Assembly: GCA_037349105.1 (NCBI GenBank)
Contig: JAYJMM010000078.1
Location: 186,001 to 250,000 of the forward strand
Source of the DNA: Limnomonas spitsbergensis
Taxonomy: Eukaryota > Chlorophyta > Chlorophyceae > Chlamydomonadales
DNA: 64,000 nt
Direction: 5' to 3'
Positions 50,505-62,500 of this stretch are shown here, piece by piece. The notes under the pieces are model-generated. The model searched no databases and had not been told where the DNA came from. It saw only the letters and a list, made by a program, of their open reading frames with translations. Every line of letters starts with the position of its first letter. Within the stretch, counting starts at the first letter, position 1. The position numbers were made by a program, and so were the translations under genes.

Positions 50505-53500
50505 TGCCTGGAAGTCCCTTCAGTGCCCGGAAGTCCCTTCAGTGCCCGGAAGTCCCTTCAGAGCCCGGAAGTCCCTTCAGTGCCTGGAAGTCCCTTCAGT
50601 GCCCGGAAGTCCCTTCAGTGCCCGGAAGTCCCTTCAGTGCCTGGAAGTCCCTTCAGTGCCCGGAAGTCCCTTCAGTGCCCGGAAGTCCCTTCAGTGCCCG
50701 GAAGTCCCTTCAGTGCCCGGAAGTCCCTTCAGTGCCTGGAAGTCCCTTCAGTGCCCGGAAGTCCCTTCTGTGCCCGGAAGTCCCTTCAGTGCGTGGAAGT
50801 CCCTTCAGTGCCCGGAAGTCCCTTCAGTGCCTGGAAGTCCCTTCAGTGCCCGGAAGTCCCTTCAGTGCCCGGAAGTCCCTTCAGTGCCCGGAAGTCCCTT
50901 CAGTGCCTGGAAGTCCCTTCAGTGCCCGGAAGTCCCTTCAGAGCCCGGAAGTCCCTTCAGTGCCTGGAAGTCCCTTCAGTGCCCGGAAGTCCCTTCAGTG
51001 CCCGGAAGTCCCTTCAGTGCCCGGAAGTCCCTTCAGTGCCCGGAAGTCCCTTCAGTGCCCGGAAGTCCCTTCAGTGCCCGGAAGTCCCTTCAGTGCCCGG
51101 AAGTCCCTTCAGTGCCTGGAAGTCCCTTCAGTGCCCGGAAGTCCCTTCAGAGCCCGGAAGTCCCTTCAGTGCCTGGAAGTCCCTTCAGTGCCCGGAAGTC
51201 CCTTCAGTGCCCGGAAGTCCCTTCAGTGCCCGGAGTCCCTTCAGTGCCTGGAAGTCCCTTCAGTGCCCGGAAGTCCCTTCAGTGCCCGGAAGTCCCTTCA
51301 GTGCCCGGAAGTCCCTTCAGTGCCTGGAAGTCCCTTCAGTGCCCGGAAGTCCCTTCAGTGCCCGGAAGTCCCTTCAGTGCCCGGAAGTCCCTTCAGTGCC
51401 CGGAAGTCCCTTCAGTGCCCGGAAGTCCCTTCAGTGCCTGGAAGTCCCTTCAGTGCCCGGAAGTCCCTTCAGTGCCCGGAAGTCCCTTCAGTGCCTGGAA
51501 GTCCCTTCAGTGCCCGGAAGTCCCTTCAGTGCCCGGAAGTCCCTTCAGTGCCTTGAAGTCCCTTCAGTGCCTGGAAGTCCCTTCAGTGCCTGGAAGTCCC
51601 TTCAGTGCCTTGAAGTCCCTTCAGTGCCTTGAAGTCCCTTCAGTGCCTGGAAGTCCCTTCAGTGCCCGGAAGTCCCTTCAGTGCCCGGAAGTCCCTTCAG
51701 TGCCTGGAAGTCCCTTCAGTGCCTGGAAGTCCCTTCAGTGCCCGGAAGTCCCTTCAGTGCCCGGAAGTCCCTTCAGTGCCCGGAAGTCCCTTCAGTGCCC
51801 GGAAGTCCCTTCAGTGCCCGGACGTCCCTTCAGTGCCCGGAAGTCCCTTCAGTGCCCGGAAGTCCCTTCAGTGCCTGGAAGTCCCTTCAGTGCCCGGAAG
51901 TCCCTTCAGTGCCCGGAAGTCCCTTCAGTGCCCGGAAGTCCCTTCAGTGCCCGGAAGTCCCTTCAGTGCCTGGAGGGTCCTTCAGTGCCCGGAAGTCCCT
52001 TCAGTGCCCGGAAGTCCCTTCAGTGCCTGGAAGTCCCTTCAGTGCCCGGAAGTCCCTTCAGTGCCCGGAAGTCCCTTCAGTGCCTGGAAGTCCCTTCAGT
52101 GCCCGGAAGTCCCTTCAGTGCCTGGAAGTCCCTTCAGTGCCCGGAAGTCCCTTCAGTGCCCGGAAGTCCCTTCAGTGCCTGGAAGTCCCTTCAGTGCCCG
52201 GAAGTCCCTTCAGTGCCCGGAAGTCCCTTCAGTGCCCGGAAGTCCCTTCAGTGCCCGGAAGTCCCTTCAGTGCCCGGAAGTCCCTTCAGTGCCCGGAAGT
52301 CCCTTCAGTGCCCGGAAGTCCCTTCAGTGCCCGGAAGTCCCTTCAGTGCCCGGAAGTCCCTTCAGTGCCCGGAAGTCCCTTCAGTACCCGGTAGTCCCTT
52401 CAGTGCCCGGAAGTCCCTTCAGTGCCCGGAAGTCCCTTCAGTGCCCGGAAGTCCCTTCAGTGCCCGGAAGTCCCTTCAGTGCCTGGAAGTCCCTTCAGTG
52501 CCCGGAAGTCCCTTCAGTGCCCGGAAGTCCCTTCAGTGCCCGGAAGTCCCTTCGGTGCCCGGAAGTCCCTTCGGTGCCCGGAAGTCCCTTCAGTGCCCGG
52601 AAGTCCCTTCAGTGCCCGGAAGTCCCTTCAGTGCCCGGAAGTCCCTTCAGTGCCCGGAAGTCCCTTCAGTGCCCGGAAGTCCCTTCAGTGCCCGGAAGTC
52701 CCTTCAGTGCCCGGAAGTCCCTTCAGTGCCTGGAAGTCCCTTCAGTGCCCGGAAGTCCCTTCAGTGCCCGGAGGTCCCTTCAGTGCCTGGAAGTCCCTTC
52801 AGAACCCGGAAGTCCCTTCAGTGCCCGGAAGTCCCTTCAGTGCCTGGAAGTCCCTTCAGTGCCCGGAAGTCCCTTCAGTGCCCGGAAGTCCCTTCAGTGC
52901 CCGGAAGTCCCTTCAGTGCCCGGAAGTCCCTTCAGTGCCCGGAAGTCCCTTCAGTGCCCGGAAGTCCCTTCAGTGCCCGGAAGTCCCTTCAGTGCCCGGA
53001 AGTCCCTTCAGTGCCCGGAAGTCCCTTCAGTGCCCGGAAGTCCCTTCAGTGCCCGGAAGTCCCTTCAGTGCCTTGAAGTCCCTTCAGTGCCCGGAAGTCC
53101 CTTCAGTGCCCGGAAGTCCCTTCAGTGCCCGGAAGTCCCTTCAGTGCCCGGAAGTCCCTTCAGTGCCTTGAAGTCCCTTCAGTGCCCGGAAGTCCCTTCA
53201 GTGCCCGGAAGTCCCTTCAGTGCCTGGAAGTCCCTTCAGTGCCCGGAAGTCCCTTCAGTGCCCGGAAGTCCCTTCAGTGCCTTGAAGTCCCTTCAGTGCC
53301 TTGAAGTCCCTTCAGTGCCCGGAAGTCCCTTCAGTGCCCGGAAGTCCCTTCAGTGCCCGGAAGTCCCTTCAGTGCCCGGAAGTCCCTTCAGTGCCCGGAA
53401 GTCCCTTCAGTGCCTGGAAGTCCCTTCAGTGCCCGGAAGTCCCTTCAGTGCCCGGAAGTCCCTTCAGTGCCTTGAAGTCCCTTCAGTGCCCGGAAGTCCC

Positions 53501-56500
53501 TTCAGTGCCCGGAAGTCCCTTCAGTGCCCGGAAGTCCCTTCAGTGCCCGGAAGTCCCTTCAGTGCCCGGAAGTCCCTTCAGTGCCTGGAAGTCCCTTCAG
53601 TGCCCGGAAGTCCCTTCAGAGCCCGGAAGTCCCTTCAGTGCCCGGAAGTCCCTTCAGTGCCTGGAAGTCCCTTCAGTGCCCGGAAGTCCCTTCAGTGCCT
53701 TGAAGTCCCTTCAGTGCCCGGAAGTCCCTTCAGTGCCCGGAAGTCCCTTCAGTGCCCGGAAGTCCCTTCAGTGCCCGGAAGTCCCTTCAGTGCCTTGAAG
53801 TCCCTTCAGTGCCCGGAAGTCCCTTCAGTGCCCGGAAGTCCCTTCAGTGCCTGGAAGTCCCTTCAGTGCCCGGAAGTCCCTTCAGTGCCCGGAAGTCCCT
53901 TCAGTGCCTTGAAGTCCCTTCAGTGCCTTGAAGTCCCTTCAGTGCCCGGAAGTCCCTTCAGTGCCCGGAAGTCCCTTCAGTGCCCGGAAGTCCCTTTAGT
54001 GCCCGGAAGTCCCTTCAGTGCCCGGAAGTCCCTTCAGTGCCTGGAAGTCCCTTCAGTGCCCGGAAGTCCCTTCAGTGCCCGGAAGTCCCTTCAGTGCCTT
54101 GAAGTCCCTTCAGTGCCCGGAAGTCCCTTCAGTGCCCGGAAGTCCCTTCAGTGCCCGGAAGTCCCTTCAGTGCCCGGAAGTCCCTTCAGTGCCCGGAAGT
54201 CCCTTCAGTGCCTGGAAGTCCCTTCAGTGCCCGGAAGTCCCTTCAGAGCCCGGAAGTCCCTTCAGTGCCCGGAAGTCCCTTCAGTGCCTGGAAGTCCCTT
54301 CAGTGCCCGGAAGTCCCTTCAGTGCCCGGAAGTCCCTTCAGTGCCCGGAAGTCCCTTCAGTGCCTGGAAGTCCCTTCAGTGCCCGGAAGTCCCTTCAGTG
54401 CCCGGAAGTCCCTTCAGTGCCCGGAAGTCCCTTCAGTGCCCGGAAGTCCCTTCAGTGCCCGGAAGTCCCTTCAGTGCCCGGAAGTCCCTTCAGTGCCTTG
54501 AAGTCCCTTCAGTGCCCGGAAGTCCCTTCAGAGCCCGGAAGTCCCTTCAGTGCCCGGAAGTCCCTTCAGTGCCTGGAAGTCCCTTCAGTGCCCGGAAGTC
54601 CCTTCAGTGCCTTGAAGTCCCTTCAGTGCCCGGAAGTCCCTTCAGTGCCCGGAAGTCCCTTCAGTGCCCGGAAGTCCCTTCAGTGCCCGGAAGTCCCTTC
54701 AGTGCCTTGAAGTCCCTTCAGTGCCCGGAAGTCCCTTCAGTGCCCGGAAGTCCCTTCAGTGCCTGGAAGTCCCTTCAGTGCCCGGAAGTCCCTTCAGTGC
54801 CCGGAAGTCCCTTCAGTGCCTTGAAGTCCCTTCAGTGCCTTGAAGTCCCTTCAGTGCCCGGAAGTCCCTTCAGTGCCCGGAAGTCCCTTCAGTGCCCGGA
54901 AGTCCCTTTAGTGCCCGGAAGTCCCTTCAGTGCCCGGAAGTCCCTTCAGTGCCTGGAAGTCCCTTCAGTGCCCGGAAGTCCCTTCAGTGCCCGGAAGTCC
55001 CTTCAGTGCCTTGAAGTCCCTTCAGTGCCCGGAAGTCCCTTCAGTGCCCGGAAGTCCCTTCAGTGCCCGGAAGTCCCTTCAGTGCCCGGAAGTCCCTTCA
55101 GTGCCCGGAAGTCCCTTCAGTGCCTGGAAGTCCCTTCAGTGCCCGGAAGTCCCTTCAGAGCCCGGAAGTCCCTTCAGTGCCCGGAAGTCCCTTCAGTGCC
55201 TGGAAGTCCCTTCAGTGCCCGGAAGTCCCTTCAGTGCCCGGAAGTCCCTTCAGTGCCCGGAAGTCCCTTCAGTGCCTGGAAGTCCCTTCAGTGCCCGGAA
55301 GTCCCTTCAGTGCCCGGAAGTCCCTTCAGTGCCCGGAAGTCCCTTCAGTGCCCGGAAGTCCCTTCAGTGCCCGGAAGTCCCTTCAGTGCCCGGAAGTCCC
55401 TTCAGTGCCTTGAAGTCCCTTCAGTGCCCGGAAGTCCCTTCAGTGCCCGGAAGTCCCTTCAGTGCCCGGAAGTCCCTTCAGTGCCTGGAAGTCCCTTCAG
55501 TGCCCGGAAGTCCCTTCAGTGCCCGGAAGTCCCTTCAGTGCCCGGAAGTCCCTTCAGTGCCTTGAAGTCCCTTCAGTGCCTTGAAGTCCCTTCAGTGCCC
55601 GGAAGTCCCTTCAGTGCCCGGAAGTCCCTTCAGTGCCCGGAAGTCCCTTCAGTGCCCGGAAGTCCCTTCAGTGCCCGGAAGTCCCTTCAGTGCCTGGAAG
55701 TCCCTTCAGTGCCCGGAAGTCCCTTCAGTGCCTGGAAGTCCCTTCAGTGCCCGGAAGTCCCTTCAGTGCCTGGAAGTCCCTTCAGTGCCCGGAAGTCCCT
55801 TCAGTGCCTTGAAGTCCCTTCAGTGCCCGGAAGTCCCTTCAGTGCCCGGAAGTCCCTTCAGTGCCCGGAAGTCCCTTCAGTGCCCGGAAGTCCCTTCAGT
55901 GCCTTGAAGTCCCTTCAGTGCCCGGAAGTCCCTTCAGTGCCCGGAAGTCCCTTCAGTGCCTGGAAGTCCCTTCAGTGCCCGGAAGTCCCTTCAGTGCCCG
56001 GAAGTCCCTTCAGTGCCTTGAAGTCCCTTCAGTGCCTTGAAGTCCCTTCAGTGCCCGGAAGTCCCTTCAGTGCCCGGAAGTCCCTTCAGTGCCCGGAAGT
56101 CCCTTCAGTGCCCGGAAGTCCCTTCAGTGCCCGGAAGTCCCTTCAGTGCCTGGAAGTCCCTTCAGTGCCCGGAAGTCCCTTCAGTGCCCGGAAGTCCCTT
56201 CAGTGCCTTGAAGTCCCTTCAGTGCCCGGAAGTCCCTTCAGTGCCCGGAAGTCCCTTCAGTGCCCGGAAGTCCCTTCAGTGCCTGGAAGTCCCTTCAGTG
56301 CCCGGAAGTCCCTTCAGAGCCCGGAAGTCCCTTCAGTGCCTGGAAGTCCCTTCAGTGCCCGGAAGTCCCTTCAGTGCCCGGAAGTCCCTTCAGTGCCCGG
56401 AGTCCCTTCAGTGCCTGGAAGTCCCTTCAGTGCCCGGAAGTCCCTTCAGTGCCTGGAAGTCCCTTCAGTGCCCGGAAGTCCCTTCAGTGCCCGGAAGTCC

Positions 56501-59500
56501 CTTCAGTGCCCGGAAGTCCCTTCAGTGCCCGGAAGTCCCTTCAGTGCCCGGAAGTCCCTTCAGTGCCTGGAAGTCCCTTCAGTGCCCGGAAGTCCCTTCA
56601 GTGCCCGGAAGTCCCTTCAGTGCCTGGAAGTCCCTTCAGTGCCCGGAAGTCCCTTCAGTGCCCGGAAGTCCCTTCAGTGCCTTGAAGTCCCTTCAGTGCC
56701 TGGAAGTCCCTTCAGTGCCTGGAAGTCCCTTCAGTGCCTTGAAGTCCCTTCAGTGCCTGGAAGTCCCTTCAGTGCCTGGAAGTCCCTTCAGTGCCCGGAA
56801 GTCCCTTCAGTGCCCGGAAGTCCCTTCAGTGCCTGGAAGTCCCTTCAGTGCCTGGAAGTCCCTTCAGTGCCCGGAAGTCCCTTCAGTGCCCGGAAGTCCC
56901 TTCAGTGCCCGGAAGTCCCTTCAGTGCCCGGAAGTCCCTTCAGTGCCCGGAAGTCCCTTCAGTGCCCGGAAGTCCCTTCAGTGCCCGGAAGTCCCTTCAG
57001 TGCCTGGAAGTCCCTTCAGTGCCCGGAAGTCCCTTCAGTGCCCGGAAGTCCCTTCAGTGCCCGGAAGTCCCTTCAGTGCCCGGAAGTCCCTTCAGTGCCT
57101 GGAGGGTCCTTCAGTGCCCGGAAGTCCCTTCAGTGCCCGGAAGTCCCTTCAGTGCCTGGAAGTCCCTTCAGTGCCCGGAAGTCCCTTCAGTGCCCGGAAG
57201 TCCCTTCAGTGCCTGGAAGTCCCTTCAGTGCCCGGAAGTCCCTTCAGTGCCTGGAAGTCCCTTCAGTGCCCGGAAGTCCCTTCAGTGCCCGGAAGTCCCT
57301 TCAGTGCCTGGAAGTCCCTTCAGTGCCCGGAAGTCCCTTCAGTGCCCGGAAGTCCCTTCAGTGCCCGGAAGTCCCTTCAGTGCCCGGAAGTCCCTTCAGT
57401 GCCCGGAAGTCCCTTCAGTGCCCGGAAGTCCCTTCAGTGCCCGGAAGTCCCTTCAGTGCCCGGAAGTCCCTTCAGTGCCCGGAAGTCCCTTCAGTGCCCG
57501 GAAGTCCCTTCAGTACCCGGTAGTCCCTTCAGTGCCCGGAAGTCCCTTCAGTGCCCGGAAGTCCCTTCAGTGCCCGGAAGTCCCTTCAGTGCCCGGAAGT
57601 CCCTTCAGTGCCTGGAAGTCCCTTCAGTGCCCGGAAGTCCCTTCAGTGCCCGGAAGTCCCTTCAGTGCCCGGAAGTCCCTTCGGTGCCCGGAAGTCCCTT
57701 CGGTGCCCGGAAGTCCCTTCAGTGCCCGGAAGTCCCTTCAGTGCCCGGAAGTCCCTTCAGTGCCCGGAAGTCCCTTCAGTGCCCGGAAGTCCCTTCAGTG
57801 CCCGGAAGTCCCTTCAGTGCCCGGAAGTCCCTTCAGTGCCCGGAAGTCCCTTCAGTGCCTGGAAGTCCCTTCAGTGCCCGGAAGTCCCTTCAGTGCCCGG
57901 AGGTCCCTTCAGTGCCTGGAAGTCCCTTCAGAGCCCGGAAGTCCCTTCAGTGCCCGGAAGTCCCTTCAGTGCCTGGAAGTCCCTTCAGTGCCCGGAAGTC
58001 CCTTCAGTGCCCGGAAGTCCCTTCAGTGCCCGGAAGTCCCTTCAGTGCCCGGAAGTCCCTTCAGTGCCCGGAAGTCCCTTCAGTGCCCGGAAGTCCCTTC
58101 AGTGCCCGGAAGTCCCTTCAGTGCCCGGAAGTCCCTTCAGTGCCCGGAAGTCCCTTCAGTGCCCGGAAGTCCCTTCAGTGCCCGGAAGTCCCTTCAGTGC
58201 CCGGAAGTCCCTTCAGTGCCCGGAAGTCCCTTCAGTGCCCGGAAGTCCCTTCAGTGCCCGGAAGTCCCTTCAGTGCCCGGAAGTCCCTTCAGTGCCCGGA
58301 AGTCCCTTCAGTGCCTTGAAGTCCCTTCAGTGCCCGGAAGTCCCTTCAGTGCCTGGAAGTCCCTTCAGTGCCCGGAAGTCCCTTCAGTGCCCGGAAGTCC
58401 CTTCAGTGCCCGGAAGTCCCTTCAGTGCCCGGAAGTCCCTTCAGTGCCCGGAAGTCCCTTCAGTGCCCGGAAGTCCCTTCAGTGCCCGGAAGTCCCTTCA
58501 GTGCCCGGAAGTCCCTTCAGTGCCCGGAAGTCCCTTCAGTGCCCGGAAGTCCCTTCAGTGCCCGGAAGTCCCTTCAGTGCCCGGAAGTCCCTTCAGTGCC
58601 CGGAAGTCCCTTCAGTGCCCGGAAGTCCCTTCAGTGCCCGGAAGTCCCTTCAGTGCCCGGAAGTCCCTTCAGTGCCCGGAAGTCCCTTCAGTGCCCGGAA
58701 GTCCCTTCAGTGCCCGGAAGTCCCTTCAGTGCCTGGAAGTCCCTTCAGTGCCCGGAAGTCCCTTCAGTGCCCGGAAGTCCCTTCAGTGCCCGGAAGTCCC
58801 TTCAGTGCCCGGAAGTCCCTTCAGTGCCCGGAAGTCCCTTCAGTGCCCGGAAGTCCCTTCAGTGCCCGGAAGTCCCTTCAGTGCCTGGAAGTCCCTTCAG
58901 TGCCCGGAAGTCCCTTCAGTGCCCGGAAGTCCCTTCAGTGCCCGGAAGTCCCTTCAGTGCCCGGAAGTCCCTTCAGTGCCTGGAGGGTCCTTCAGTGCCC
59001 GGAAGTCCCTTCAGTGCCCGGAAGTCCCTTCAGTGCCCGGAAGTCCCTTCAGTGCCCGGAAGTCCCTTCAGTGCCCGGAAGTCCCTTCAGTGCCCGGAAG
59101 TCCCTTCAGTGCCCGGAAGTCCCTTCAGTGCCCGGAAGTCCCTTCAGTGCCCGGAAGTCCCTTCAGTGCCCGGAAGTCCCTTCAGTGCCTGGAAGTCCCT
59201 TCAGTGCCCGGAAGTCCCTTCAGTGCCCGGAGGTCCCTTCAGTGCCTGGAAGTCCCTTCAGAGCCCGGAAGTCCCTTCAGTGCCCGGAAGTCCCTTCAGT
59301 GCCTGGAAGTCCCTTCAGTGCCCGGAAGTCCCTTCAGTGCCCGGAAGTCCCTTCAGTGCCCGGAAGTCCCTTCAGTGCCCGGAAGTCCCTTCAGTGCCCG
59401 GAAGTCCCTTCAGTGCCCGGAAGTCCCTTCAGTGCCCGGAAGTCCCTTCAGTGCCCGGAAGTCCCTTCAGTGCCCGGAAGTCCCTTCAGTGCCCGGAAGT

Positions 59501-62500
59501 CCCTTCAGTGCCCGGAAGTCCCTTCAGTGCCCGGAAGTCCCTTCAGTGCCCGGAAGTCCCTTCAGTGCCCGGAAGTCCCTTCAGTGCCCGGAAGTCCCTT
59601 CAGTGCCCGGAAGTCCCTTCAGTGCCCGGAAGTCCCTTCAGTGCCTTGAAGTCCCTTCAGTGCCCGGAAGTCCCTTCAGTGCCTGGAAGTCCCTTCAGTG
59701 CCCGGAAGTCCCTTCAGTGCCCGGAAGTCCCTTCAGTGCCCGGAAGTCCCTTCAGTGCCCGGAAGTCCCTTCAGTGCCCGGAAGTCCCTTCAGTGCCCGG
59801 AAGTCCCTTCAGTGCCCGGAAGTCCCTTCAGTGCCCGGAAGTCCCTTCAGTGCCCGGAAGTCCCTTCAGTGCCCAGAAGTCCCTTCAGTGCCCGGAAGTC
59901 CCTTCAGTGCCCGGAAGTCCCTTCAGTGCCCGGAAGTCCCTTCAGTGCCCGGAAGTCCCTTCAGTGCCCGGAAGTCCCTTCAGTGCCCGGAAGTCCCTTC
60001 AGTGCCCGGAAGTCCCTTCAGTGCCCGGAAGTCCCTTCATTGCCCGGAAGTCCCTTCAGTGCCCGGAAGTCCCTTCAGTGCCCGGAAGTCCCTTCAGTGC
60101 CCGGAAGTCCCTTCAGTGCCCGGAAGTCCCTTCAGTGCCCGGAAGTCCCTTCAGTGCCCGGAGTCCCTTAGTGCCTCGAGGTCCCTTCAGTGCCCGGAGG
60201 TCCCTTCAGTGCCCGGAAGTCCCTTCAGTGCCCGGAAGTCCCTTCAGTGCCTGGAAGTCCCTTCAGTGCCTGGAAGTCCCTTCAGTGCCCGGAAGTCCCT
60301 TCAGTGCCTTGAAGTCCCTTCAGTGCCCGGAAATCCCTTCAGTGCCCGGAAGTCCCTTCAGTGCCCGGAAGTCCCTTCAGTGCCCGGAAGTCCCTTCAGT
60401 GCCTTGAAGTCCCTTCAGTGCCTTGAAGTCCCTTCAGTGCCTTGAAGTCCCTTCAGTGCCCGGAAGTCCCTTCAGTGCCCGGAAGTCCCTTCAGTGCCCG
60501 GAAGTCCCTTCAGTGCCCGGAAGTCCCTTCAGTGCCCGGAAGTCCCTTCAGTGCCCGGAAGTCCCTTCAGTGCCCGGAAGTCCCTTCAGTGCCCGGAAGT
60601 CCCTTCAGTGCCTGGAAGTCCCTTCAGTGCCCGGAAGTCCCTTCAGTGCCCGGAAGTCCCTTCAGTGCCCGGAAGTCCCTTCAGTGCCCGGAAGTCCCTT
60701 CAGTGCCTGGAAGTCCCTTCAGTGCCCGGAAGTCCCTTCAGTGCCTGGAAGTCCCTTCAGTGCCTGGAAGTCCCTTCAGTGCCCGGAAGTCCCTTCAGTG
60801 CCCGGAAGTCCCTTCAGTGCCTGGAAGTCCCTTCAGTGCCCGGAAGTCCCTTCAGTGCCCGGAAGTCCCTTCAGTGCCCGGAAGTCCCTTCAGTGCCTGG
60901 AAGTCCCTTCAGTGCCCGGAGGTCCCTTCAGTGCCTTGAAGTCCCTTCAGTGCCCGGAAGTCCCTTCAGTGCCCGGAAGTCCCTTCAGTGCCCGGAAGTC
61001 CCTTCAGTGCCCGGAAGTCCCTTCAGTGCCTTGAAGTCCCTTCAGTGCCTTGAAGTCCCTTCAGTGCCTTGAAGTCCCTTCAGTGCCCGGAAGTCCCTTC
61101 AGTGCCCGGAAGTCCCTTCAGTGCCCGGAAGTCCCTTCAGTGCCCGGAAGTCCCTTCAGTGCCCGGAAGTCCCTTCAGTGCCTGGAAGTCCCTTCAGTGC
61201 CCGGAAGTCCCTTCAGTGCCCGGAAGTCCCTTCAGTGCCCGGAAGTCCCTTCAGTGCCCGGAAGTCCCTTCAGTGCCTGGAAGTCCCTTCAGTGCCCGGA
61301 AGTCCCTTCAGTGCCTGGAAGTCCCTTCAGTGCCCGGAAGTCCCTTCAGAGCCCGGAAGTCCCTTCAGTGCCCGGAAGTCCCTTCAGTGCCTGGAAGTCC
61401 CTTCAGTGCCCGGAAGTCCCTTCAGTGCCCGGAAGTCCCTTCAGTGCCCGGAAGTCCCTTCAGTGCCCGGAAGTCCCTTCAGTGCCTTGAAGTCCCTTCA
61501 GTGCCCGGAAGTCCCTTCAGTGCCCGGAAGTCCCTTCAGTGCCCGGAAGTCCCTTCAGTGCCCGGAAGTCCCTTCAGTGCCCGGAAGTCCCTTCAGTGCC
61601 CGGAAGTCCCTTCAGTGCCCGGAAGTCCCTTCAGTGCCCGGAAGTCCCTTCAGTGCCCGGAAGTCCCTTCAGTGCCCGGAAGTCCCTTCAGAGCCCGGAA
61701 GTCCCTTCAGTGCCCGGAAGTCCCTTCAGTGCCCGGAAGTCCCTTCAGAGCCCGGAAGTCCCTTCAGTGCCCGGAAGTCCCTTCAGTGCCTGGAAGTCCC
61801 TTCAGTGCCCGGAAGTCCCTTCAGTGCCCGGAAGTCCCTTCAGTGCCCGGAAGTCCCTTCAGTGCCCGGAAGTCCCTTCAGTGCCCGGAAGTCCCTTCAG
61901 TGCCCGGAAGTCCCTTCAGTGCCCGGAAGTCCCTTCAGTGCCCGGAAGTCCCTTCAGTGCCCGGAAGTCCCTTCAGTGCCCGGAAGTCCCTTCAGTGCCC
62001 GGAGTCCCTTCAGTGCCTGGAGGTCCCTTCAGTGCCCGGAAGTCCCTTCAGTGCCCGGAAGTCCCTTCAGTGCCTGGAAGTCCCTTCAGTGCCCGGAAGT
62101 CCCTTCAGTGCCCGGAAGTCCCTTCAGTGCCCGGAAGTCCCTTCAGTGCCTGGAAGTCCCTTCAGTGCCCGGAAGTCCCTTCAGTGCCCGGAAGTCCCTT
62201 CAGTGCCTGGAAGTCCCTTCAGTGCCCGGAAGTCCCTTCAGTGCCCGGAAGTCCCTTCAGTGCCTGGAAGTCCCTTCAGTGCCCGGAAGTCCCTTCAGTG
62301 CCCGGAAGTCCCTTCAGTGCCTGGAAGTCCCTTCAGTGCCCGGAAGTCCCTTCAGTGCCTGGAAGTCCCTTCAGTGCCCGGAAGTCCCTTCAGTGCCCGG
62401 AAGTCCCTTCAGTGCCCGGAAGTCCCTTCAGTGCCCGGAAGTCCCTTCAGTGCCTGGAAGTCCCTTCAGTGCCCGGAAGTCCCTTCAGTGCCCGGAAGTC